64,000 bases of DNA from Pegoplata infirma (taxonomy: Eukaryota; Arthropoda; Insecta; Diptera; Anthomyiidae), in assembly GCA_963921195.1 (NCBI GenBank), contig OY992536.1, positions 109,332,778-109,396,777 of the forward strand. The letters are read 5' to 3'. The translations under genes and the position numbers were made by a program. The notes under the pieces were generated by a model. The model was given only the letters and a program-made list of their open reading frames with translations, had not been told where the DNA came from and did no database searches. Below are positions 24,979 through 34,698 of this stretch, one piece after another (position 1 is the first letter of the stretch; each line of letters starts with the position of its first letter).

Positions 24979-25271
24979 GATAACTTTGGCGCGGCCAAAT
25001 TTCGGATGAAATTACATTATATAATATCCAATTTAATATAAAATCATGACATTGGATATTTTAAGATAACTTTGGCGCGGCCAATTTCCGGATGAAATTA
25101 CATCATATTATATCATATTTAATACAAAATCATGATAATAGATAATTTGGGATAACTTTGGCGCGGCCAATTTCCGGATGAAATCACATACAATCAAATA
25201 TTAAACTGTAACTTCATATATTATAAGATGTTATGAGATAACTTTGGCGCGGCCAATTTTCGGATGAAATT
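24979..25271 (+). repeat. Four GC-rich 31-bp motifs at ~86-bp spacing
   Basis: GATAACTTTGGCGCGGCC followed by AA(A/T)TT(C/T)CGGATGAAAT occurs at 24979, 25065, 25150 and 25237, spaced 86, 85 and 87 bp. The intervening sequence is AT-rich and diverged while the motif is almost constant, which suggests a bound or otherwise constrained word near the element's right end. Confidence 0.8.
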
Positions 25272-25423
25272 TAGCAAAATCAGATCCAATAAATTATATA
25301 TAATTTTATAAGATAACATGTTTTACCATACAATTTTTTTTTACTCGGGCCTCCACTTAGTTTTAGTGGTAGAGGGTATATCGTCGCTGCGCCAAAAAAT
25401 GGACTCATGTGTTAAAAATATTA

Positions 25424-25671
25424 CATATGAAGGGCTTACTGCAAGAACTGGATAAGCAACATTTAATTTTTTCGTGTTTTTCGCCTTCTGCTGATGTTCC
25501 ATTGACAGATTTTGGGCAGAAGTCTTGCTTTAACCCTTCGTACAAGTATATTGAGAATAAAGTTCTGCAAAAGTTATATTTTCTACATTATTTTAAACGT
25601 TTTAAGGCAAAAACCACCATAAAATGAAATGTTGCTTATCGAGTTCTTACAATAAGCCCTTCATATGATAT
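25424..25671. repeat. Stem-loop with ~40-bp arms
   Basis: CATATGAAGGGCTTACTGCA then GAACTGGATAAGCAACATTT reads inverted at 25628-25671. It lies just right of the resumed fly TATACCCTC repeat (25350-25400) and may be part of it. The 72-aa frame across it is chance. Confidence 0.6.
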
Positions 25672-26405
25672 GACTGAAACTTAACATATTTACTTGTTGT
25701 TGCCTCCGAAATGTTCAGTATTGCATTTGAGCGATATCGGTTCAGTAGTTCAAAAGTTATATAGAACCTCGAAAATGTTGGTACATTCAACATAACCTTA
25801 AAATAAAAAATGCTTTCATTCGTCTGCTGGTTGATTTATGTGAACAAAATTAAACACCAAATGGTATTTAAACAAGTACGAACACATTTTTTACAAAAAT
25901 TACAATTTTGACAAGTGACAAATTTGACAAATTCCGAAATATGTGTCGAGTAAGTCTTGCAAAATTACCAAACCAATCAATTTAAAACAAAAAACTTTAT
26001 AAATATATTTCTTGAAAATTGTTACTTTGACAATATCATCGTAATGATTAGTAAAAGAAATATATGACCTTGAGCTAGAATAATCTTTCTCAAAATATAA
26101 TTTTGAAAAGATTAGAAAATTGAGGAGAACTAAAAAAAACGAGAAAACTAAAAATAAAAAAAGGGGAAAGTATGGAGAGTATATAGCAAAAAGCATTCTT
26201 ACTTTTTTAAATTCAAAATTAGGACCAAAATTAGGATTTATGATGTAGTAACATCTTATATACTTCTTAATATTACTTTATTCTTTTTTTTAATTAAAAT
26301 AAGAAATTGTTTTGAAATCACATTAGATAATGATAAATTAGATAAATATCAGTTAACAAATCAGGCTCTTTTATTATTATTACTAATTTTTATCATTTTA
26401 ATAAA
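25672..26405. other. Non-coding DNA downstream of pasha
   Basis: Part of the fly repeat (ATCGGTTCAGTAGTTCAAAAG at 25737) and then AT-rich DNA. The 98-aa minus frame at 25900-26196 is hydrophobic and low in complexity, and lacks motifs. Nothing else was identified. Confidence 0.4.
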
Positions 26406-26411
26406 TTTATT
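26406..26411 (-). promoter_or_regulatory. Candidate poly(A) signal of pasha
   Basis: AATAAA on the minus strand (TTTATT on plus), about 90 nt past the pasha stop codon. It is the first canonical signal seen downstream. AT-rich context makes chance matches common. Confidence 0.4.
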
Positions 26412-26499
26412 CACTAATACAGTAGTAGTTTTGTTTTGGTGTGGCATTATCGTCGTCATAGTTAACTCTATTGTCATTTATATAAAAAAAAAATTGTTT

Positions 26500-26787
26500 C
26501 TACAATTCCACATTATTTAAATTCGAACCAGATGATGAGGGTAAATCAACATCATTTGGTGGTATAAATGTTCCTTTACTCTGTACAGATTTATTCTTTT
26601 CCGATAATTTTAACATTTCACAGCGTAGTTTTTCTAAAATTGCATGATTTGGTTGATTAATGGCAGCCTTGCTTTGTAAAACGGTAATTTCTTGTTCTTC
26701 TTGTTTCTTTTCTTTAAATGTTTTGATTGAATTGTTGCCATACAGACGTAACAGAGAACCCCAGGTTTTAATATGAGGATGTAAGAT
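26500..26787 (-). CDS. pasha: pasha (DGCR8 family), last coding exon: C-terminal Drosha-binding tail
   Basis: Pasha/DGCR8 is the RNA-binding partner of Drosha in the nuclear Microprocessor, which crops primary microRNAs. This exon encodes 95 residues and a TAG stop. It begins ILHPHIKTWGSLLRLYG, directly continuing the second dsRNA-binding domain, and runs through ITVLQSKAAINQPNHAILEK and LRCEMLKLSEK. This is the conserved C-terminal helix that in human DGCR8 contacts Drosha. It ends SSSGSNLNNVEL. The acceptor is TTTCTACAG directly before ATC, at phase 0. A longer open frame up to 26862 only reads into the intron. Assignment is by recognition of the family, not a search; orthology to Drosophila pasha is very likely given the dipteran context. 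Exon, splice signals and stop all look intact. Confidence 0.9.
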   Translation of the reverse strand: MLHPHIKTWGSLLRLYGNNSIKTFKEKKQEEQEITVLQSKAAINQPNHAILEKLRCEMLKLSEKNKSVQSKGTFIPPNDVDLPSSSGSNLNNVEL

Positions 26788-26858
26788 CTGTAGAAATAGG
26801 AAATAAAATGGAATAAGTTTTTTTTTTAAGTTTGCTAATAATGCACACCTCTTTTCTA

Positions 26859-27169
26859 GCAAGTTTAGGTTGTATTAAAATGGTGACAAAATCGGATAAT
26901 GGCATTTTTTTATCCTCTTTATTTTGAAATTTCAAAATCGTTAACACGAAAATCCTAACTGATCCTCTTTTCGAGTTATTGCTAAAAAATTACACTGCTC
27001 GACAACAAAAACCTCCCAGTGAAGTATATCAACTGATTCTTATAGATTTTGCTCTCCTGAATCCAAATCTGCTAGAATTTTCGTGTTAACGATTTTTAAA
27101 GTTCAAAATAAAGAGGAGTAAAATGCCATTAGCCGATTTTGTCACCATTTTAACACAACCTAAACTTGC
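26859..27169 (-). repeat. Long inverted repeat filling the last pasha intron
   Basis: Arms of about 97 bp (26859-26955 and 27074-27169) match at roughly nine positions in ten by eye. Shared words are GCAAGTTTAGGTTGT, TTAAAATGGTGACAAAATCG, CCTCTTTATTTTGAA and ATCGTTAACACGAAAAT. The loop is about 118 nt. It lies wholly within the 406-nt intron 26788-27193, leaving 24 nt to the donor and 71 nt to the acceptor. It looks like a MITE or foldback insertion, but no clear target duplication was found. Confidence 0.85.
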
Positions 27170-27193
27170 TTGAAGATGTTGTAAATGGTTTAC

Positions 27194-27454
27194 CTGTAAT
27201 ATGGCTTGCGAGGCAAGTTGTTTTCCTTCACGTTTATTTTTACACAAAACTTTGGCGGTATGTTTGCCCACAGTCATGGTGAATTCATTATTTTTATTAT
27301 GCGTGCGATTAATTTCATAGTTGATTTGTACATCATCGCCTAAACCGAAATTACGTTGCAAACAGGTCAAGAGTATGGCATGTGGCGAAGGTTCAGTCGT
27401 TTTATTACAGAATTCTGTTACACGCGGATCTTCGATTCTGATGTCATCGAATAC
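27194..27454 (-). CDS. pasha: pasha (DGCR8 family), penultimate coding exon: second dsRNA-binding domain
   Basis: This exon is 261 nt, 87 codons, phase 0 at both ends. It is bounded by an acceptor (TTTTCAG before GTATTC) and a donor (TTACAG then GTAAAC). The protein begins VFDDIRIEDPRVTEFCNK, followed by SPHAILLTCLQRNFGLGDDV. It ends with TMTVGKHTAKVLCKNKREGK and QLASQAILQ, the classic C-terminal half of a dsRBD with the basic KNKREGK helix start that contacts dsRNA. Human DGCR8 has a closely similar stretch ([20 protein letters not shown], from memory). It joins in frame to the exon at 26787. The next upstream exons (first dsRBD, WW/haem-binding region) were not found to the right in this window. 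Confidence 0.92.
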
Positions 27455-27529
27455 CTGAAAATTAGATGAAGAATAAATATATTTTAAATAAAAGCTGGAT
27501 TGATTATGTTGGAGTACTCTGTACTAGAG

Positions 27530-27740
27530 ATGGGCACATGGGCAGATTAGTGCGTGATTCACGCGTGAGTGTGACTAAAACTCAATTTTACTCACGTGAT
27601 TGTTAGTGAGTAAGTTAGTGAACAAAATATTGCGTGAGTGTGGGTGCGTGAGTAAGATTTTTGCGTGAGTGAGTGACTGTGTGTGAGTAGACTTCTTTAC
27701 GTGAGCTTGTGTGATTTCTTTTTCATCAAATTTTCTTAAG
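27530..27740. repeat. GTGAGT-rich repeat starting AGAGATGGGC
   Basis: Starts CTAGAGATGGGCACATGGGC. It is built of repeated GTGAGT/CTCACG words, with CACGTGA (27592). It lies in the upstream pasha intron. Relatives are at 2830, 46868 and 58845. It shows no coding potential; the 60-aa minus frame is made of these repeats. Confidence 0.65.
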
Positions 27741-27814
27741 TCCCGAAAAATAAACAAAACAAGTTAAATTTTATCCCGAAAAAAGCAAAAAAAAATTTAA
27801 AACTTTAAAACACT

Positions 27815-28765
27815 TTTTAAGGTACTTTTTATAAAAGGCATTTTTTATAAAAGGTACTTTTTATAAAAGGTACTTTTTATAAAAGGTACTTTTTATAAAA
27901 GGCACTCTTTATAAAAGGTACTTTTAATAAAAGGTTCTTTTTAAATAAGGTACTTTTTATAAAAGGTACTTTTTATAAAAGGTATTTTTTATAAAAGGTA
28001 CTTTTTACAAAAGGTACTTTTTATAAAAGGTACTTTTTATAAAAGGTACTTTTTACAAAAGGTACTTTTTATAAATGGTACTTTATTTAAAAGGTACTTT
28101 TTATAAAAGGTATTTTTTTAAAAGGTATTTTTTTTAAATGTACTTTTTATAAAAGGTACTTTTTATAAAGGTACTTTTTATAAAAGGAAGTTTTTATAAA
28201 AGGCACTTTTTACAAAAGGAACTTTTTATAAAAGGCACTTTTTACAAAAGGTACTTTTTATAAAAGGTACTTTTTATAAAGGTTCTTTTTAAAAACGGTA
28301 TTTAAAAAAAAAAGTTATTTTACAAAAGGTAGTATTCCACATTCCAAATTTCAGTTGACTAGAATCATTATACATATTAGGAAATATAAAAAGTAGCAAA
28401 AGTAAACTTTTTTACCCATTTTACGACACAGAATTTTCAGAAAGTTCATGTTCCAGAATGTTTTTTTTACACAAAAGGATCCTACATTCCAAATATTAAG
28501 TGTTTAAGATCATTATTTTAGTATATATAAAAAGTACCAAAAGTACAATTTTTTCCCCCTTAAGAAACGCAATATCCAAAAAATACTTTTTCCAGAAAGT
28601 TTTTTTCAACGAAGGATCCTACATTCCAAATTTCAAGTTTTTATGTCCATTTTTTAAGAAATAACAAAAGATACTAAAATTATACTTTTTACCCCTTTTA
28701 CCCCCCTTACAAACTAAATTTTCAAAAAGTACTTTTTCTAGATTGTTTTTTTCATCAAAGTATCC
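27815..28765. repeat. Second block of the 16-bp minisatellite element
   Basis: About 30 imperfect copies of the 16-bp TTTTTATAAAAGGTAC unit (27820-28300). Then come diverged modules with AAGGATCCTACATTCCAAAT, ATATAAAAAGTACCAAAAGT and TTTTTACCCCTTTTACCCCC (28330-28765). The same order occurs at 54820-56770. Both ends of the parent element are missing here. Confidence 0.75.
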
Positions 28766-28766
28766 T

Positions 28767-29568
28767 ACACTCAAAAAAAAAAAGTGAACTAAAATCTGGG
28801 AAAATTAACTCAATTTTGAGAAAAAGAGGGAATGATTTGGCTCCAAAGATTTTTTTCCTGGTTTTAGTTCATAATTTTCCCAAAAAAAAGGAAAACAAAG
28901 TTATTTAATTTTAATCCAATTTAAACTAGAAAATGGGAAAAATTATACTTCACATTTTAGAAATAGATTGGGTCTAGACCCTGGACCCATGGGTTCGGAC
29001 CCCATTTAACTCGAGACCCCGTTGGGTCCTTTAAGGGTCCCCATAGATTTTGAACCAAAACTTGTGTCCGTTTCGCTCCAACTTGCTTAGTTTTTGAGAT
29101 ACGGTAATAAGGGGCCTGATAGGGTCTTGAGAATCTTAAAAACCGGATAACTCAAAAACTATTAATCAGAGGGCTTTCGGGTATTTTGAGGAAGTGTTCT
29201 ACGAGTCAAGAGCTACAAAAATGCTGTTGGACCTTTTCTCGTGTTGGCAGTATTTACCGAGATTTGTGTATAAATAAAATCTCGGGAATTTCAAATTTTA
29301 GATCTAAAATTAGGGTCTTGAGACAGATATGCAGAGCTAGGCTATTCCATATTTTTCTTTGTAGTCTTCCTTTTGAAAATTTCATCCGTTTCGCTCTATC
29401 TCGCTTAGTTTTCGAGATATCGCCATTTTGAATTTTTAACTAAATTCTAAGAAGTTATTTTTAGTAAATTCCCAGAAGTCATTAACTAAATTCTAAGAAG
29501 TACACTTCCTCAATTCAAAGAAGAGAAATACGATGATGTTTTTTTTAGTAAATTTTTCATAAAGTATT
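28767..29568 (-). mobile_element. ACACT-ended element, copy B (inverted, truncated)
   Basis: Starts ACACTCAAAAAAAAAAAGTG and carries the full shared core in reverse (about 29010-29430). It stops after ACGATGATGTTTTTTTTAG at about 29568, where copies A and C continue. The 81-aa plus frame is chance. Confidence 0.78.
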
Positions 29569-30086
29569 TTATGAAAATTTTTCATTACTTTAATGAAAGA
29601 AGTATTTAATTATTATGAAATACTTTCATTTAATAAATCCTACTTTCTTTTTTTGAAATGAAATACTTTCATTGAATAAATGCTACTTTTATTTTTAAAA
29701 TGAAATATATGTATGAAATTGTAAAAATCTTTTTATAGAATTAAAAATAATAAAAAATGGTTTTCACTAAGTTTTCTCGTACAAAATTTGACTCCAATCT
29801 TAAATTGTAATACATAATTAAAACCACGAAGTATATTACTTAAACAGCACGAATTTAGTAAATATAAAATTAATAATTTACTTTTTATTTCAAATTTCAT
29901 AAAAAAAGTCTGAAAAAATCACAAAATAACCAAGTTAAAAAACACTTTCACATATTTTTTATTTTATCTATAGATTTCACTTACACCAAGAAAAGTTTTA
30001 CAGTAACTATTTACGGTTAGTCAAACCAGTTTTTAGGTAAAGTTGTTTTAAACGTTTTATCGCTTGTTTTTCAAAAAAACTTAATT
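29569..30086. repeat. Diverged repeat shared with 37500-39080
   Basis: ATGAAATACTTTCATT-type words, then TTTTCTCGTACAAAATTTGAC, AAACCACGAAGTATAT and CAGCACGAATTTAGTAAATA parallel 37520-37550 and 38710-39060 (AAACCACGAAATAATAT, CAACACGAGTTTAATAAATA). No gene was seen. Confidence 0.5.
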
Positions 30087-30786
30087 ACACTGAAAAAAAA
30101 GACATAACTAAAATTAAGGAAAAAATGTCTTTGAAAATTTATCAGGAATTTTCCTCAAATTTAGTTAAATTTAACTTAAAAATGAGAAATTTTCTTAACT
30201 ATGAGGAAAAAATTTTAGTTCATTTACTTATAAGTAGTTCATAGTTTTCTTTAAATGGATTTTTTTAATATTAGGAAAAAAATTCTTACTGCCAAAGAAA
30301 TTTTCCACAAATCTAAGAATCGTATCTTTATTTTTAAGACATACTAGCTGGCCCGGTCCGCGTTGCTGGCCCAAATATAAGATCCGTGCTATATTTCGTT
30401 TCGCTTAAAATATATAGCCCTGCAAAAAATGTAAAGAATTTCTTGGCTTAGAAAAATTTGTGGGCGTGGTTGTAAAGACCCAATAGGAACAAAAAATATT
30501 ACAATGTCTTCGATTTGCGAACTGTACAAATTTCAAAGTTCTTTAGTGTCAATACGAACATATACTTCGTTCTTAACGTGAGCTATTGTCATGAGTTCAA
30601 GCAAACCTTTATAGTTTTCCCGAATTTTCCATTTTTCCGGGACACTTTTCTCGTTTATATTTCATTAAAAACCTAAACTATAATTAACATAAAAAATCGG
30701 TCTCATTAGTAGTCGACATATTAAGAGAAAAGTGGGCGTTAAAATTTGTGTGGTTTGTTAAACTTGTACGTATGTTAACAATAGCT

Positions 30787-31605
30787 ACACTCAACCAAAA
30801 ATCATTGTATTCCCAAAGAAAATCGTTGTAAATTCAACAGAAATCGTTGTTGATTTTGACCCTACAAAAATTTATGTTGATTTCAATAAAAATTGTTGTC
30901 AGTTTTTGTAAAAGTTGATCAACTCGTTTTTTTGTTAATCAACTCGTATTTTATGTAAATTCAACTCATATTTTTGTTAACATAAGAAATTTAATTATTA
31001 AAAAAAGCTTGTTGTTATTTGTTAATAATATTTTATTAAGTGTAAATCACAATATTTTTTTTTTATTTTCGGCTTTTTAAGCTGAAATGTTTGATTCACG
31101 ATATTTCACAAAGATTTTCACACACACTTCGTTTATTCATGTTATGCACTCATTAGACATTCTCCAGTTATCTGATGATACCAAAACAAAATCCTAAAAA
31201 AAACACAAAACGTTTTAATATAGTATGAATACATAAAGTAATCAATGTATTTTATTACTTACCAAATAGTTACAGATCAGATCGTATTTTTATTTATTTT
31301 TATAATATTAAATAATTTTATAAGAAACAAACACATTAAATAATTTTATAAGAGACAAAACACATTTCACATTGCTACCAACTCACTCGTTCACTCGTTA
31401 TAATAAAAAAAAACGAACGAACAGGGTTGTTTTTTCTTTTTTGTTTTATCTATTGAATTCTGTATACGCCATTGTAACAGTTGAATCAGCTATACTGATT
31501 ATTCAACGATATCAACATTAATTTTTGTTGAATACGGCATTATTCTGTAAAACTTGATCTACAATGGGTTTACTAATTTTTCTACTAAGATATTTCTATG
31601 AGTGT
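30787..31605. mobile_element. Nested ACACTCA-ended MITE
   Basis: ACACTCAACCAAAAATCATTG at left, CTATGAGTGT at right, TA at each border. The interior is rich in TTGTTGATTT and TCAACTC words. Only 7 bp of the ends match clearly, so the limits are tentative. Confidence 0.5.
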
Positions 31606-31910
31606 AAGAATTTAAAATCATTTGTACCAAGTTAGTGTGGAATCTATTAAGAAATATTCACCTGTACCACACGAAAATAAAATAAATTTAAAATGAGCTT
31701 TTAATTTTATTTCCATACAAATTGTTTTTGTTTTAAAATCGACTTTCAAAAAATGTATTGAAAATTTGAAATTTAAAATAAAACTTTTGTTAAAATAGAC
31801 TTTTTGTTTTCTTGTGGTAAGGGCCATTGTTTTTTAATAGATCGAATTAGAGTTAAAATAAATTTTAGAGGTATCAGCAGGTACTACTAATAACCAAATC
31901 AGGCCTGCCG

Positions 31911-32949
31911 CACAGTGGGGAAAAATGGACTTGTTTTGTCCGATTTTGCCTACAGGTCGCAATTCTTAACCGATTTTAGTTTTTCTTTTTTTGAAATTTA
32001 GCTAATAAAATTTCTCATCGGCCTGTCATGGTGGATTTCTCAAAATCGTTTTTGTTTTATTTGAATATTTTTTTAAAGTTTAGAAAATATTATTTTTTTT
32101 AGAATTTTTGCTCTAAAAATTGTAATAGGCAGGGGACGAATAAGCTGTATAGATAAAATTAAAGGTATTTGAACCCCTTATAAATGACAATAATAGCATT
32201 TGTTAATTTATTATTATTTTGGTTTTTATAAACATGTGAAAACTTAAAAATGCTCACTTTTAAGTACCTATACCATTTTAAATAATGTACCAATTTCAAT
32301 GAAATTGTTTTTAGGTTAAAGCTTATCATTTTCTTAACCAATTTTGGTAAATAAAGTATTTTTGCAAAATTGTTTAACTCTTTTTTTCGAATTTACAATG
32401 TAACAACTTTTTTTTTTTTAAAATAGACTAAAAAATAATTTTAAAATTCTAAAAATCTTAAGGTAAAATTTAAGCAAAAAATTAAATATTTTTTTAAAAA
32501 AAATTTGTGTACCAATTATGACTAAGCTAAACATAAGCTTAAATCTAAAAAAGATTTCATTAAAATTGGTACATTATTTTTGAAGATATAGGCTTTTAAA
32601 AGTGAAAATTCTTGAATTTTTATCTGGTTATAAAAACCAAAATAATAATTTATTTTCAAATACTAATCACGTCGTTGATAAGGGGTTCCAATACCTTTAA
32701 TTTAGTCTGTAAAGCATATTCGTCCCATGCCTAATACATTTTTTATTGCAAAAATACTGAAAAAATGAAAATTTTCTGAACTTTAGGAAAATATAAAAAG
32801 TAATCCGAAATTATTTTTCAAAAATCCACCATGACAGATCGATGAGGAATTTTATTAGCTAAAATACAAAAAAAGAAAATCCAAAATCGGTTAAGAATTG
32901 CGACCTGTAGGCAAAATTGGACAAAAAAAGTCCATTTTTCCCCACTGTG
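31911..32949. mobile_element. 1.04-kb Transib-like palindromic element with CACAGTG ends
   Basis: Starts CACAGTGGGGAAAAATGGAC and ends with its complement. The 5-bp duplication TGCCG flanks it (31906-31910, 32950-32954). Long arms pair further in (CGATTTTG, TAGGCAAAATTGGAC, ATTGCGACCTGTAGGC, TCCACCATGACAG) up to a centre near 32430. A 5-bp G+C-rich duplication next to a CACWRTG heptamer is the Transib pattern. It is non-autonomous, with no transposase. Confidence 0.75.
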
Positions 32950-34698
32950 TGCCGTTCTTCTTTTTTAGATATATCGAAATAAAAGTGTTCGTGAAAAATT
33001 TTTATTTCCGTTTAAACCTAAGTTGGACTATGAGGAACTTGTAAAAACAAAGTTTAGTCAAATCGATCCAGCCGTTCTCCGATTTTAGATATATCGAAAA
33101 AAGGAAGCTTAAAACGAACATTAAAAAAAATAAGACGAACATTAAAAAAATATTATCCAAATCGGTCAGTTCTCAATTGATGCGATTACCAACGAACTAC
33201 ATTTGATTTTTATTAATAATTTATTACTCTATATTTTTTTTTTTCTATAAAGAAAATTTTATATATATCGAAAATAAGTATATATATAAAAATACCTTAT
33301 TTGAATTTAACCAACTCGGTCCATCTATTCAATTCAAAAGTGGGCGAAGAAATGGAAAATTGTTCTTTCTGAAAAACCTTAAAAACAATATTACTCAAAT
33401 TGATTCAACCATTCCATGATGTATATATTTATCGGGAAAAATGAGCGTAATACTTAGTAGGCGTGGATAATTTTTCTTTCTTTAAAAATCTTTTGCGGAC
33501 TATAACCAAATCGGTCAAGACGTTATAGTTCTTTCAATTCATAGAAAAAGTGGGCATGGGAAATTTCACTATCCGTAAAAACCTTAGTTGAATAATGACC
33601 AACATTTTCAACAAAAATTAGCCAAAGTGGGCGTGGTCAATTTCTTTTTTTTGTAAAAACTAAAGTTGCAATATTATGAAAATTCATTTAAAACAAATTT
33701 AGTCAAATCGGTCCAGCCATTCTCAGATTTAAGATAAATTGAAAAAGTGGGCGTAAAAGTGGGCGTGGTTGATTTTTCTTTCAGTAAAAACTTAAATTGG
33801 GTTACTACAAACATTTAAATAAAAGACTACCCAAATCCGTACAGCCGTTTTCCGATTTTAGATAAATCAAAAAAAGTGGGCGTAAAAGTGGGCGTGGTCA
33901 AATTTTTTTTACGTAAAAACCTAAGATGGACTATGACGAACATTTCAAAAAAAAAATTGTCCAAATCGGTCCAGCCGTTCTCAACTGATGCTGTTACCAA
34001 CGAACGACAATTGATTTTTATTTATATAGATTTCTTAAAAAACAATTTAGTTCAAGTTTAGTTAAAATTTACTAAAAAAAAACATCATCGTATTTCTCTT
34101 CTTTGAATTGAGGAAGTGTACTTCTTAGAATTTAGTTAATGACTTCTGAGAATTTAATAAATAACTTCTTAGAATTTAGTTAAAAATTCAAAATGGCGAT
34201 ATCTCGAAAACTAAGCGAGATAGAGCGAAACGGATGAAATTTTCAAAAGAAAGACTACAAAGTAATATATGGAATAGCCTAGCTCTGCATATCTGTCGGG
34301 GTCTCAATACCCTAATTTTAGATCTAAAATTTTAAATTCCCGAGATTTTATATATGCAAATATCTCGGAAAATACTGCCAACACGAGAAAAGGTTCAACG
34401 GCATTTTTGTAGCTCTTGACTAGTAGAACACTTCCGCAAAATACCCGAAAGCCCTCCGATTAATAGTTTTTGAGTTATCCAGTTTTTAAGATTCTCAAGA
34501 CCCTATCAGGCCCCTTATTACCGTATCTCAAAAACTAAGCAAGTTAGAGCGAAACGGACACAAGTTTTGGTTCAAAATCTATGGGGAAACTTAAAGGACC
34601 CAACGGGGTCTCGAGTTAAATGGGGTCCGAACCCATGGGTCCAGGGTCTAGACCCAATCTATTTCTAAAATGTGAAGTATAATTTTTCCCATTTTCTA

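Larger units (their letters stand above)
22249..25349. mobile_element. 3.1-kb composite element with CCCGAGTAAAAA ends
   Basis: Inverted ends CCCGAGTAAAAA and TTTTTACTCGGG. The flanks (TTTTTATACC at left, CCTCCACTTAG then GGTAGAGGGTATAT at right) rejoin as the start of the common fly TATACCCTC repeat, marking the insertion point. The left part (22260-22880) is dense in ATATATAATTATAT-like words. Other modules are listed separately. No protein is recognisable. Confidence 0.75.
30344..34030 (-). mobile_element. 3.7-kb Helitron-like non-autonomous element
   Basis: Read on the minus strand, the element starts TCTATATAAATAAAAATC (34030) and ends CTAG (30347-30344) after a GC-rich GGACCGGGCC palindrome. 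It lies exactly between A and T, with no target duplication. The uninterrupted sequence in copy A at 16340-16359 joins the two flanks perfectly. TC...CTRR ends and A/T insertion are the Helitron rules. The interior is non-coding: no Rep/helicase frame was found. The right third (32950-33990) is a diverged tandem array around AGTGGGCGTGGTCAA and CAAATCGGTCCAGCCGTTCTC. It contains the insertions at 30787 and 31911. Confidence 0.8.

Noticed and set aside
26788..26862. N-terminal 25 residues of the frame ending at 26500
   Set aside because: They read into the intron; a clear TTTCTACAG acceptor and the DGCR8-like join place the exon start at 26787.
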